Below, one piece after another: positions 12,986 through 27,729 of a stretch of DNA of 64,000 nucleotides. Origin of the DNA: Microcebus murinus (lineage: Eukaryota > Chordata > Mammalia > Primates > Cheirogaleidae); the NCBI RefSeq assembly GCF_040939455.1, contig NC_134115.1:28732727-28796726 (forward strand), read 5' to 3'. Below the pieces are notes generated by a model, which ran no database searches, was not told where the DNA came from, and worked only from the letters and a program-made list of their open reading frames with translations. Made by a program: the position numbers and the translations under genes. Numbering within the stretch: the stretch's first letter is position 1; every line of letters begins with the position of its first letter.

Positions 12986-14625
12986 GCCTGGGAAGGACGC
13001 CGCGCTCCCCTAGGAGACAGACCTGTCTCTGGCTGCAGTCCTGTCATCTTTGCTGGCCTAGGGTGAGACCAGCTTTCTCCTCTGCTCAGGGCCGCTGAGC
13101 AGGACGGGATATTTGAAAGGCCAGAACAGTACATAAGCCACAAAATCAAGGGGACAATAATGACCTCAAGACATGCCTAAGAATCCCCAGATGTGTTCCA
13201 GAAACATCTTGCTGCCTCGTGAGTCTGAGAGTTTCCAACCCGTGTGGAATGTTGCCCGTTTTCATCAGGTGCCTCGTGTCTACGATTCTGTCTCCGTTCT
13301 GTGCAGGCGTTTTAGCGATATTATTATTCTGAGCCAGTTTCACTTATTCTTGGTCCAAAGAGCATTTTGTTTTCATGTGGGGTGTGGTTTTGTTTTGTTT
13401 TTTGTTTTTTTGTTTTCATCCATGACCTCAGTAGAGACAGGGGAAGAGAAACTAATATATTTTGTGATATTAATATATTCCCTGTTCTCTGCATCTGGGA
13501 TATTTTATGTCGTGTCTGTGGAAATAGGAATTCAGTGGGCAAATGTTGGGTAGGCTGTATTTATAGAGAGAATGAAGGGATTTCAGGGAGGGAGAAAAGT
13601 GAATATATAAAAAAATTAGGAACAGAAGACTTTAATCAGAGAGCTCTGGGATCAATTCTCGGAGGTCTCTGTACCTTCTGAGTTTTCTACTTAGAATCAG
13701 GGAAGCTAAGTGCTTGGAAGGCATCACCTGCTGAGCTCTGAGTTGTACTGTGGTCCAAAAGGCCATCATGAAGAGAGGCTGTCGGCCGCCCAGGTGTCCT
13801 GGCCAGGAAGAGGCTTCTGCTTCTCCAGAGAGCTGTGTGGGGTGGGGCCGGGGAGCCGGCGGGTGACACAGGAGCCTGGGCCTCTCTGAAGGCTGCCTCA
13901 CCCATGCCACAGAGAGGCCAGCCCTGAGGTCAACCCGCCACACGTGGGAGGACCAGGAATCACAGCCCAGGTCCTCAGGTTGCCTTTCCTGAAATAACAG
14001 GACTGTAGGATCTGGTCATATAATGGAACAGGGAAAAGTCATCAGTTCCACCTTTCCTCTGCCACAGAGAGAGGATAGAGCAGAAGTGAAGCGTCGCCAG
14101 TGGAATTTCAGGTATCCTGAGCCCCAGAAAGTCACTGCAGGGGCTCGGGCCTGACTGCTCCTGGGGGGCCCAGGCACCTGGACAGGGGACTGGAACCGCA
14201 CTAGCACATCCCTGTACGACCCCCAGATAATGACAGCTAAGTGTCTTCACCTCAAGGAGAGAAGAGAGAATATACTTTCCATTTCCTGTTGCACAAAAGT
14301 CTTGTAAACTTCGAGAGGTGCTGAGAAAGCCAATTCCGTGGGCTCTCCTAGCGGACTGCCGTTTTAGCATGAGAGTCGGATGATCATCCACCGCGTTCTG
14401 TTGTGTTAGTAAGTGTTTCCTCACACCTGGAGAGTGAGAGTTGCCGGAGCTCGGGACAGGCCCACCCAGCTACAGTGTGTCCCCCCCCCCCGCCCCGCCC
14501 CCCTCTACACTGGATGGAGTGAGCCCAGGCGCGGTTCACCTGGGAGTCAGAGTCTTCAAAGTGAGTCACTCCGTTTCCAAAAGTCCCAAGAGACACAGTG
14601 GTCTCTCCTTTAACATCCCAGTATA

Positions 14626-14645
14626 TGTACATACACATGTAAATA
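14626..14645 (+). promoter_or_regulatory. Paired Pumilio response elements
   Basis: TGTACATA (14626-14633) and TGTAAATA (14638-14645) both match the PUM1/PUM2 consensus UGUANAUA. They are 4 bases apart on the sense strand of the APBA1 3' UTR, in a segment rich in A and T within an otherwise GC-rich UTR. Function is inferred from the consensus only. Confidence 0.55.
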
Positions 14646-15401
14646 TCTGTCACACCCTGTGTGACGGGGAAGATTATGTACAAAGCAGCCTTCCCAAACA
14701 CTGCAAGGGCACAAAGCCACTCTGGCCATGGGGCTGGGACATGCTGGTGACTCAGCTTTGGGGACAGACTCCCAGATCCGGCTCCCCGCCCTGGTCCAGG
14801 CAGGATGGGGCAGACCCACCCCCCTGCCTCTGCCTTCTCCGTGTGAGCACTTCGGGGAGCCGCCGGCAGCCTTGGGCTCAGGAGAGGAAGAAACCCCCCA
14901 GACACAGGTACTTGGAGCCCACTTCCCGCGCGACCCCTCCCTCCCTCTGTCCTTCCTTCCCCAGAGCGGGCTCCTCGGGACCCCGCACGTCACCCCGGCG
15001 GGCGCTGTGTCCCTGCAGACGGGTTTGCTTTCCAAACATCACCCATCAACACCACCTTCAGGGAGTCCCAGAGTAACCTACTACCTCCCCCATGGCTCCC
15101 TTCCCCCGCTGCCCCCTCGGCACCTGTCGCACACTGATGAAAACCGTCCACCGAGCCCTTCCCGGGTCCCTCGACGACGACCCGGCCGTGTAGCTGTTAC
15201 CAATGTTTACAACCAGGGGCCACCTCTCCCTAGACGTGCGCACTCCCGCCCGCCGGGCCGCTCGGCCGTTTGAGTTTCTCGTCTGTCTGCTCGCCTGGCT
15301 CGGGTGACGTGAGCACACGACTCTGATCTGACGTCCCCACCCCCACCCCTCCCCACCCCCATCGAGGCAGTGTGTGAGGACCGCGTGGGAATGACCTTTC
15401 T

Positions 15402-15409
15402 TGTACATA
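15402..15409 (+). promoter_or_regulatory. Pumilio response element
   Basis: This is a third TGTACATA match, sense strand, in the distal part of the APBA1 3' UTR about 380 bases before the last poly(A) signal. Confidence 0.5.
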
Positions 15410-15575
15410 CTTAGCTAAACCTGGAGTATGAACCTGTACTATTGTTCTGTAAAGAGGGTGAAATAGAGCTTATTGTAAAGCGTGGGGAGAAGCATAGTAT
15501 TGTATTTGTAACAATAGCGTTCTTTGTACACACGAAACTCAACGATCTCTATATATAAATATAAATAAGTATATA

Positions 15576-15581
15576 AATAAA
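15576..15581 (+). terminator. APBA1: Candidate proximal poly(A) signal of APBA1
   Basis: AATAAA lies in the A/T-rich block TATATAAATAAACTATATC. It could serve as an alternative cleavage signal about 200 bases before the final one, but the hexamer also arises easily in such sequence. Confidence 0.4.
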
Positions 15582-15782
15582 CTATATCTACACGTGAGCC
15601 TGGGAATGTCCACACCGCGCACCCACTGAATGTACTTCCTCCGGCAGTCTGGCCACCGGCCCGCCCGCCCGCCCGCCCTCCGCACCGTGGCCACAGTCGT
15701 CTGGTTTGGGTTGTGATATATTCAATGTGCTATCTTCCTTTATTTAACTAAACGCTGATGTCTGTGTAAGAGTTGCCGCAAC

Positions 15783-15788
15783 AATAAA
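15783..15788 (+). terminator. APBA1: Distal poly(A) signal of APBA1
   Basis: AATAAA is followed within about 30 bases by the T/G-rich GTGTCTTACTGGTT. After this point the sequence changes to ordinary intergenic character. It is the best candidate for the end of the transcript, at about 15800-15810. Confidence 0.7.
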
Positions 15789-15806
15789 CGAGAACTTCAC
15801 CTCTTG

Positions 15807-18639
<2,833 letters not shown>

Positions 18640-18894
18640 AATAATGAAACAAGAAAGATGATAAAGCAGGTCCAACAAGCATTTTGAGGAACAAAGTATA
18701 GACATTTGGAAAGGAACGTTAGAATAAAATTGCTAGGTTAGAAATAAAACGGAATAATGTACTTTAAGGCCATATGTTTATAATATTTATGGTTACCTTT
18801 TCTACCAAACAGAAATCATTTGCATCTCTAGTTGGGGGTAGGAGGAGGGAAGTTGGAGGGAGGTAAGGGCTCTGCAGAAAGATAAAGCATAGAA

Positions 18895-19352
18895 AAAAAT
18901 TGAAAGCAGAAACGAACAAGTATTTACACAGCCATGCTCATGGCAGTATTATTCAAAACAACCAAAGATGGAAGAAACCCAAGTGTCCATCACTGGAGGG
19001 GTGGGTACACAAAACATGGTATAGACATACAATGGAGTATTATTCAACCTTAAGAAGGAAGGAAATTCTGACACATGCTACTCACACAGATAAACCTTAG
19101 GCAAAGGACACTACGCTAAGTGAAATAAGCCGACCACAATAGGACAAACACTACATTTCCATTTATACGAGGTACCTGACATAGTCAAATTCTCAGAGAC
19201 AGAAAGTTGAGTGGTGGTTGCCAAGGGCAAGGGGCGGAGGGAATGGGCAGTTTTTACTAAATGGGTTGTCTGACGATAACTATTGAACTGTGAAGTTAAG
19301 AATAAATAAGATGATAAATTTTATGCTATATGTATTTCGCTGCAATTAAAAA
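18895..19352 (+). mobile_element. L1 (L1M type) 3' end
   Basis: The segment holds the end of L1 ORF2 and its 3' UTR in sense orientation: CATGCTCATGGCAGTATTAT, CCAAGTGTCCATCACTGGAG, ACAATGGAGTATTATTCAAC, CTAAGTGAAATAAGCCGACC and GTGGTGGTTGCCAAGGGCAA. It is a 5'-truncated, diverged, non-coding copy. Confidence 0.85.
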
Positions 19353-22124
19353 TTTTGTTAATGGTTAAAATAGTAAATTTTATGTTATGGTATACTTTAC
19401 TAGTTTTTAAAATATGTATATTTTAATAAAGCATGGAGTGAGCTAGCTGTAGGTAGGTGGGTTGGTTAGGAAAGGCCTGTGGGTGTCTAAGGGATGAGTT
19501 ATCCAAGCTGAAGGGACAGCGGGCACAAAGGCCCTGGGGCCGTTTCTTTCAGGCAGTGCTTGGAGGTGGCCCTCTGGGGCCATGGGGCTGGAGCTAAGAA
19601 AGAATTCGTGACTGGAGATGAGCCCAGGAGGCAGAAGGTGGCGGTGGTAGATGTGGGTGGTTATAAGAACTTCAATGCTACACACGCGCCATGCACCTAA
19701 TTGCTAATTGCTTCACACACACCCACACACCGTATCACACTCAGCTCACACTCATCACCTCTGCGCTCTGCGGGCTAAATCACCGCCCTCAGAAGCCAAG
19801 TTGGCAAGAGCTGGGATTTGCCGCCCTCTGGTGGAACAGTGTGAGAAATGCCACATCCAGATACCTGCCTAGATTCCAGGTGAATGAGGAATCTCAGCCG
19901 CCCACCCCAGGCTCCTCGTTTTCCAAAGTCTCAGATAGGCTTGAGGTTTACCCGAGGCCCTAGGCACGTAGTGCAGGTAGCTAGAACCTCCCTCTCTAGC
20001 CCCCAGGCTACTGCTCCTTTGTGTGATCGCAGCTGCTGGCAGAAGAGACATTATGGTGTCTCATGTTCGCACTGGCCAGGCCCAGGGGGCCCTGGACGGG
20101 GCTGAGCACGCTGTTGTGACCTCGGTTCTCGGGCCATCTCCAGCGTCTGTGCGAGAGCTGAGCCGCAATCAGCATCCCTTCCCCAGCCCTTCCTCTAGGC
20201 TGGGAGAAGCCACTTCTAGATTCCTAGAGGACGGAGGGCACGTTTGCGGGAGGAGGGAGGTGGGCGGCACAGGCTCCTCACCACCTGCCCCTGCCCCAGG
20301 GAGCACGCCACATTCTGCCCTGCTGGCGACCTCAGTGCAACGCGCCAGCTACTAAACTACCTTCACTACCTCTTGCCCCTCCACTGATTAGCGTTTCTTA
20401 TGGGCAGGAACCAAGTCTTCCTCAACTTCTAGTCTCTGTGGGTTATAATTAGGAGAGGAGTCACAGACAGGGGTTCACATTACGGCTTTGCTACCCAACT
20501 GTTGTCACTGCGTGACCTTGGCAAGTTATTGACTACTCTGAGCCACTATTTCTTCATCCATGCAATGGGCACTTGCATGTTTTCTAGAATTCTCTCCCCT
20601 GTACAATACCAAATCAGGGCTGCTCACAGGAGACATCTGAGTCAGATGTGGAAGGCAGAAAGGAATATGCAGCCAATATGCACTGGGGGTCCACGTCGTG
20701 CCAGGTGCCGCCAGATGCCAGGTGTCCTACTCCGGTCTGCTGGTCTACGTGGCTGGCTCGGGCAGCAGTGGCTGGCAGGCCTTCCAGATCCTCCTGCAGC
20801 GTCTGAGCCCCGGGCCAGGTGCGTGCGTACGTGGCCAACACCTACTGCAGGTCCCTGTGTCATTGAGGTGGGTGTCATCAGTGAATGACAGACTGGTGGC
20901 ACTCTGTCCTTACCGCTTCCAGCCCTACCTGCCGTCCCCTAGTTCACCGCAGCTTTTCCTGTGCATGACAGCGGCCAGCCCCACCAGACCCAGAGGCACG
21001 GCCTTCCACGGGCTTGGTCACCAGTCCCACGGCTGCCTGCCGCCCAATCCCTGCAATAAGGCTGACAGCACAGCGCTCGCCGAGGTCAGACCCAGACAGG
21101 TAGGCAAGGAGATGCCAGTGAGGAGACAGCTCCATCTAGGCCTCATCACAAAATGCCTTGGAAGGCCTGCCAGGTAGCTTCAGCCTTGTTTCCCTCCGAC
21201 TCCTTTTTGCTGAGAATGTGCAGTTCCTGGGGCACCGCCCCCACTCTTGAATTTTGTAAGACAAAGGCGTGCCTTGATTTCACGGAGTCTGTAAACGCGA
21301 GAACTCCGCCGCATGGAGCGTGCTCTCAAGAACTGTGATTCTGGAAAAACTGCACTAGCCCCTAAGAAGGGGAGGCCCTGGAGGTCTGGGGAGGGCAGGA
21401 CCCTCTACTCCGCCCCTTTCCATCCCCTGGGCACAGCTGGGGCCTCACAGCAATGGGCCACAAAACTGAGACTAGGAGACTCCGGAGGAGACCTGGCCCA
21501 AGGACACAGAGCTGTAGAGGGGCCCAGACTTGAATTCAGGTGTCTCCAGTCCAGAGGGTCAGGGATTGTACTTCCACTTGCTAAGGGCAGCCCACAAGAG
21601 AAAGCCAGGAGGAAATCTACGTATCTCCTGGGCCAGGACAACAGAGAAACTTTCTCCTCTACGTCCCCAAACCCAGCCTTTCCCTGGGCATGGTCCTGGG
21701 TTCCTCACCTGTCAGAGAAAACACTGAACACACCACGGAGGATGAAGAACTGTTGTTTGCTCGTGGCCTCCAAGGTCCTTAATGACTCCTGAGGGCCACA
21801 GACCTTGAGGCCACTCGACTTGATTTTGCCTCGGAAGCTGCACAATGCTGTGGCCGCTGCAGCTGCCCCCGGACATCCTGGGCAGCTAGTGTGCACCTGT
21901 GAGAACCAACTGTTAATTGTTCGGGAATTGTCTTGTTGAACACAGTCATTATTAAGAAATCAAATTAAATAACATATTAAAAACAAAAGCAATAAATCAT
22001 CAAAACTTGTCATTTCCTAATTATTTTACTATTAATCCCTGCTCTTTAGGTTACTTACCTTTATCATGTCTGTGCCGCACACAGACTGTCTCTCTCTGTG
22101 TCTCTTCCTAACTCCAACTTCAGC
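19353..22124. other. Intergenic with few recognisable elements
   Basis: A short CA-rich run (about 19710-19730), a MIR-like segment (about 20483-20585, + strand) and a possible reverse MIR near 21450-21550 are present. From about 19740 to 21900 the sequence is GC-rich with many overlapping open frames (to 159 codons) that show no protein resemblance. No exon signals with matching frames were found. Confidence 0.5.
20483..20585 (+). repeat. MIR SINE fragment
   Basis: ACTGCGTGACCTTGGCAAGT followed by CTCTGAGCCACTATTTCTTC and ATCCATGCAATGGGCA follows the MIR core order. Confidence 0.7.
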
Positions 22125-22182
22125 GAATCACACTGGTAGCTTGAGATTGGCCAGAATCACACTGGTAGCTTGAGATTGGCCA
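22125..22182. repeat. Perfect 29 bp tandem duplication
   Basis: Two identical 29-base copies stand head to tail (22125-22153 and 22154-22182), each starting GAATCACACTGGTAGCTTGA. With no mismatch between copies, the duplication looks recent, or it may be an assembly artefact. Confidence 0.97.
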
Positions 22183-23335
22183 TGGCAGTATTTACACCAC
22201 AGACATTGGCAAAAGCTACACATCAGGGCTCAATATAGTATTTGGTTGGTTGTCTCAACTTAAGAAAGTGATGGAGAAAAATGATAATAATACAGATTAA
22301 ACTTAAAAGTTTTGTGTCTGTAGCCATTACACTGCGAACAGCACAAAATTTGAGGAAGTAGTCTTTGAGCATCCAGAAATCATTATCCAATTCAGCAAAG
22401 AAGTCAGCCACTCACATTATTGATGAACAAGTAACATTCCAACATACATCTTGGTTTGACTTTTCTCTTACTTGTTAACATAAACAAAAACATCAACCAA
22501 CATCTATGTCAGAGCTGCGCTCATTAGTCAGGGACGTGAGTGACAGCTTTGCTGATTCGGAGGGTAGTCAAGCATTTCTTTATAGTCTGGCTTTGTGACA
22601 CACTTGCTGGTGACAGAATCATGAAAACTGATGGTGGAGTTTGGCAAGAAATATCAAGTCACACTGAAGTTATAGGCAGATGGCATTTGCAATGAAGATT
22701 ATTGAATATATTATAATTATCAATTGTGTGCTACACATCCTTTGTATCAGTTACATTTATAATATATATGCACAGGTATATGTACACACACACACACTCA
22801 CACCCCTCTCCGCCAGAGCTGGTTGTTAAATGCTTACCAGCACGCCCGCTCTAGCCAGCTGCTTCAGTTGTTTGCACTCTCTCTAAGCTTTCTTGTGGAG
22901 GGTTGGCCTACAAGTATTTATTAATAAAATCAACAGTAATCTTGGTAGGGCCCCTTTGGGAGCACACAGGTCAAAGTGTCAACACGCTAGATGTTTGTCG
23001 CAGCATTAGGGAGCAGGCTCTGAGGGGCCCAAGGATCTGCCAAGCCCCGGGGAGAAGAGTTAAAGGCATCTGGGTGACATAGGGGGGGTCCCTGCTCTGC
23101 AGTGGCCTCGCAGGACTCAGAATAGGGCTCTGCCCTGCTCCCAGCAGGTTGAAGTCCCCAGCGGCAGCACAGACACAATGAGATGCTAACAATGCAATCT
23201 TTTTATTCATCACCCTCACTTGTTCACTGGAAACCCTTCAATATTCCATTTCTATTGGTAACTTACCTTAAAAACAAAAACAAAAACACACACTCTCCAC
23301 TGGCCAGGATTTGATAAGTTCCAGCCAGGCCCACT
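22183..23335. other. Intergenic, A/T-rich, unclassified
   Basis: This A/T-rich stretch has a CA run near 22785-22805. The sequence at about 22810-22860 (GCCAGAGCTGGTTGTTAAAT) reminds me of an old DNA transposon end, but I cannot name it. No gene was seen. Confidence 0.4.
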
Positions 23336-23440
23336 AATAGTTATAATGAGCACTAACATTCTCTGAGCACCTATAAGATGCCAGGCAAATGAGCGGCATA
23401 TGTCATATCGTTTATTTGCACAGCAATATCACAGAGCAGG

Positions 23441-23808
23441 TGTATTAGCCCGTTTTGCATTGCTATAAGGGAAATACCTGAGGCTGGGTAATTTATAAGG
23501 AAAAGAGGCTTAGTTGGCTCACAGTTCTGCAGACTGTACAAGAAGCATGGAACTAGCATCTGCTGCTGGTGAGGGCTTCAGGGAGCTTCCAATCAAGGTA
23601 GAAGGAGAAGAGGGAGCAGGCATGTCATACGGTGGGAGAAGGAGCCAGAGAGAGGAGGAGGGAGGTGCCAGGCTCTTTTAAACAACCAGTTCTCCCAGGA
23701 ACTCACCCATTATCTCAGGGAGGGCACAAAGCCACTCATAAGAGATCTGCTCCTATGACCCATCATCTCCCGCCAGGCCCCACATTCAACACTGGGGATC
23801 ACATTTCA
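23441..23808 (-). mobile_element. MaLR (MST/THE1-like) solo LTR
   Basis: This 368-base element begins TG and ends CA as read on the + strand (TGTATTAGCCCGTTTTGCAT to ATCACATTTCA). It is flanked by perfect 5 bp duplications GCAGG (23436-23440 and 23809-23813). Inner blocks ACCTGAGGCTGGGTAATTTA, GGCTCACAGTTCTGCAGACT and CCAACACTGG-like CAACACTGGGGATCACA are those of MaLR LTRs in reverse. Its U3 start is shorter than I remember for THE1/MST. It is non-coding, and the host MIR/L2-like sequence continues on the far side. Confidence 0.88.
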
Positions 23809-24585
23809 GCAGGTATTACCCCATTTTGTTGATAAAGAAACTGAACTCGGATGTGGTAGGAATTTTGCACAAAGCACCAGAGCGCTGATTCAATCTCAGT
23901 CCTGTCTTGCACTCTCGCGACTACTGCAGTGCCTTCCTCTCTTCCCTGAGGAGTCTGTGGTCAGGGGTGGGCCCTGCATGCACCTGGGTAGCAAGCGGAA
24001 TGCCCATCTCAAGATGTCAAAGTGATGCTTGGAGCTGGACCAAGTAGGCGTCTCTGGGCACCTGGTTTCCCGGCCTGCGCCAGCCCATCCCTGGTTGCTG
24101 GGCCAGTATGTGATATTCTACAGCCACCTGGTGGGCCACAGGGGCAGACAGCAACTAACTCAGAAACCTCATGATTCTGGGCCCAGAGGGAAGTGAGTCT
24201 GGGGGCTGGCGGGGGTCTAGGTTTTACTACCCAGGGGTTGCTCAGGGCCTACATTGTCCTCATTCCTCTGTAATAATAGAAAGTCTTAGGGTGGGAACTC
24301 AGGAGGAGCTCACTGTATGGGTTGGAGAAAGAATTTTCACACAAATGGTAGAATAGTTTTAAAGAAGGAAAGTTTACTTTACTTCCCAAAGGCGGGAAGG
24401 CACTACACAAGAGAAAGAGGAGTTGGCACAGAGAGGGTGGAGGATTTGAGGATTTATTATGGGGGCAAAGAGGAAGAACAAAATAGTTATGGCTGTAAGC
24501 TGATAACAGAAGCAGCTGTGAAGCTGCTGGGTCTGCTTTTTGTTTACTTTTTTCTTCTCTGTGAGGCTGGCTTATCAGGGTCCTT

Positions 24586-24918
<333 letters not shown>

Positions 24919-25689
24919 CTTATCAGGGTCCTTGAAATGTGGTCTGGCGGGAGCTGAGGCAGAGAGTGCACAGCCCTACTGTCCGCTTAGGGCTCTTGCA
25001 GGCTGTGCAAATGAACTCTCAGAGACAGCCAGCAGGGCTTGCTGAGGGCCCTATTAGGAGAACACAAGCACAGTCCACCCGGGTGGCGCTGACTTCAGTC
25101 CGGAGCCGCCTTTCCAGTGGACGTTGGATATTGATGCCCACAAGCCCCCCCAAGGGAAAATGGTCTGGGCACCTTTCCACCCGTGTGCGCTTCCCCAGCC
25201 AGCAGCAGCCCCGCCACTGCTGCCACAGGGACGTCCTAAATGGGCTGCAGCAGCTGCATCTGGGTCCTGAGAGCAGTGCTACTCTGCACCCCGGCAGGCA
25301 GGGACAGCGCTGGGACCAGAGCGCGAGGACTGCGCCTTTGCCGCCTCTCCCTCCTTGACCGCGAGTTCCGATGGCACCAGCGCCCCCTCGGTGGTCAGCC
25401 CAGGTGTGACCCTCCTCCTTGCATCTGCCCGAGTCCCACCCCATTACCCGCAGCCACCCCCCAATCGCCAAACCACACGTAGAGTTACACTGTTCCTGCA
25501 AACAAAGAAACTGGCTGACAATTAAAATAAATAATATAGACATAGAATCTAACTTTACACGTACCAGGAGAGTTTACTACCGAAAGAAGTCTGGCCGCCA
25601 AATGCCTTGTACTAAGCGATGGTAAATCTGATGGGTTTTGGGTGGTAAATGGAATGTTTGGGCTCATCTCTTAGATTATGGTCATTCAG

Positions 25690-26370
25690 TCCATCAGCAA
25701 GCATCTATTTTGTGTGTTAATCCCACGACAGAAGCTGGGGAGACTGAAGTGAACAAAACAGACAAAACTCCCGATTTCTTGTAACTTATATTCTAGTGGA
25801 GGAGACAAAAAATAATCAAGTTTGTTTTGTTTTGTTTTGTTTCCTTCTCTTAAATGAGTCCTCGTGCACTAAAATTAATCAAGTTTAAAAAGTAAAAGTT
25901 ATAGTAAGTCATGAGATGTGCTAAGGAGAAAAATAAGCAGGGACAAGGTAAGAGTCCCAGAGGGCTGCAATTTTGGAGAGGGTGGCCAGAAAAGGCCTCA
26001 TGGAGAAGGGACATTTGAATCAAGACTTGAAGGAGGTGAGAGGGCCAGACAAACAGACATGGAAAAGCGTTCTAGGCAGGGGGCTGGCAGGTGCAAAGGC
26101 CCTGAGGCAGGAACTTGTATTCCTATTCCAGGAACAGTGAGAAAGCCAGAGCAGAGGCCAGAGCAGAGGGAGGGAAGGGAAGGGAGAGTGAGAGATTATG
26201 AGTTGAGAGAGAATCCTAGGGCAGGGTGAGACATTTTACATGAGGCTTTGAAGTGACTCTAAAGTCACTGGTTTTTAATCTGAGTGAGGTGGGAGCCACT
26301 GGAGGGTGCTGGTCAGCAGAGGACATGGATCTGACTTATGTTTTAACACGATTGGTCTGGCTGTTGCATG
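25690..26370 (-). repeat. L2 LINE 3' region
   Basis: The reverse of the L2 3' region is readable: ATATTCTAGTGGAGGAGACA, AAAGGCCTCATGGAGAAGGG, CTTGAAGGAGGTGAGAGGGC, GCAAAGGCCCTGAGGCAGGA and GGAGCCACTGGAGGGTGCTG. A (GTTTT)n run at about 25822-25842 interrupts it. An old, diverged copy. Confidence 0.65.
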
Positions 26371-26539
26371 AGAAGGGACTGAAGAGGTGGTGCTTAATTT
26401 ATCTTTGACTCTATCCTCTCTCTTGCTCCCATATCCAATCAGAGAACAAGTTCTGCCCATTCTGCTTCCAAAGTATCTAGTCCTCTGCTCTAAATAGGGT
26501 TCTTCAGGACACCCTTCTTAATCATGTTGGGTAAGTCCT

Positions 26540-26960
26540 TATTTTAAATTGATTTTTAACATTTATTTAGAACTGATTTTTCTGACTGCAAAACTAATGC
26601 ATATTCATGTGAAAATTTTCAAAAATTTAGGAAAGTTGAAAAAAGGGAACAGCAATCACACGTAATCTCAATACCCAGAGTGAATCACTGTGGCCCTTTG
26701 GTATGTTCCTTTTAGACTATGTGGATTGTATGTGAGTCCTGGGTCCTGCTTCTTTCATTTGACGTTATACTGTAAACTTTTCATCCTGTCATTAAGGATT
26801 CTTTGAAAATATTTTTAATGGCAGTATGTTATGCTACCTTATATATAATTTTTCTTTGATTTTAGTGCAAAATAATTTATTCCTCTTGCTGGATATTAGA
26901 CCTATTTCCTATTTTTTTTTCTTGCTATTTTAACTTGTGCTGCAATTGATATCTTTGTTC
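26540..26960 (-). repeat. Probable L1M relic
   Basis: The order of motifs (CACGTAATCTCAATACCCAG, GTAAACTTTTCATCCTGTCA, TTTTTAATGGCAGTATGTTA, a CTATTTTAACTTGTGCTGCA end) resembles a common old LINE 3' segment in reverse. The family is not certain. Confidence 0.4.
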
Positions 26961-27344
26961 TTAAGCCCTAAACCTTTGCAAATGGTATTAGCAATAACAT
27001 CAAAAAAGGTGTTCATATTTCTAGTTTTTTCCACTCCAACCCATGCCCTATGCTGCCACTGGGCTCTCTCGGGGTGTCCTCACGTGCCTCTGGGATACTG
27101 TCCAAGGGCTTTAGCATGGTACCCTAGGGGCTTTACAAGTCCGCTTCTAACTTTTGTCCTACCTCATCTTCTGCAGCTCCTCACTGCTTCTGGACACAGA
27201 CTGTCCTCCAAATACATCCCCACGGCCTTATCTTGTGCCCGTACTGCCTGCCACCCATTCCTGCCTGGGCAAATCCCATTGAGTCTCCGTGCCTGCTCCC
27301 AGAATGAGTTGCTCGCTGCGCTGTGAAGCCTCTAGTACTTTTTC

Positions 27345-27505
27345 CAGCATTTAGCACATCAGACTATGACGTATCTTCTCTGCCTCCCTTCCCTGCTGTT
27401 CTGTGAGTGCCACGTGGGTGGGGACCATGGCTCACTTCTTTACCTAGTACATCAGCGTAGCGCCTGGCACATGATACATACATAACATGTGAGTTTGTTG
27501 AAAGA
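27345..27505 (+). repeat. L2 LINE 3' end
   Basis: TTTTCCAGCATTTAGCACAT, GTGGGTGGGGACCATGGCTC and GCGCCTGGCACATGATACAT with a final GTTGAAAGAATG follow the L2 3' terminus in sense orientation. Confidence 0.6.
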
Positions 27506-27729
27506 ATGGTCACCAATTATAACAGCCAGAAGCACACAGGCGGCAGAAATGTCCTTGTGTTAAGTCGCGAGCACCACCCCCTGGACACAGCGACTGTGGC
27601 AGGCACCGTGTCTCATGGCCTTCATCGGGTCCTCCTTGGGAACAGCCACCACCACCTGTACCTGGATGACTGCAGCAGCCTCCTCACTGGCCTCCTGGTT
27701 CTTCTCTTCTCCTCGTCCTCCACCCCATG

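Larger units (their letters stand above)
11902..15806 (+). other. APBA1: APBA1 3' UTR, about 3.9 kb
   Basis: The segment between the stop codon and the last AATAAA is unspliced and holds no SINE, L1 or DNA transposon, unlike every neighbouring stretch of this size. It contains a T run near 12078-12095, a CA microsatellite (12917-12985), a C-rich tract at about 14480-14505, three Pumilio-type elements, an A/T-rich block (15545-15595) and a (GCCC)n stretch (about 15657-15680) shortly before the final poly(A) signal. The 3' end is inferred from the signal, not from transcript data. Confidence 0.75.

Noticed and set aside
22125..22182. Possible start of a CRISPR-like array
   Set aside because: Only two contiguous copies without spacers, in a mammalian genome.
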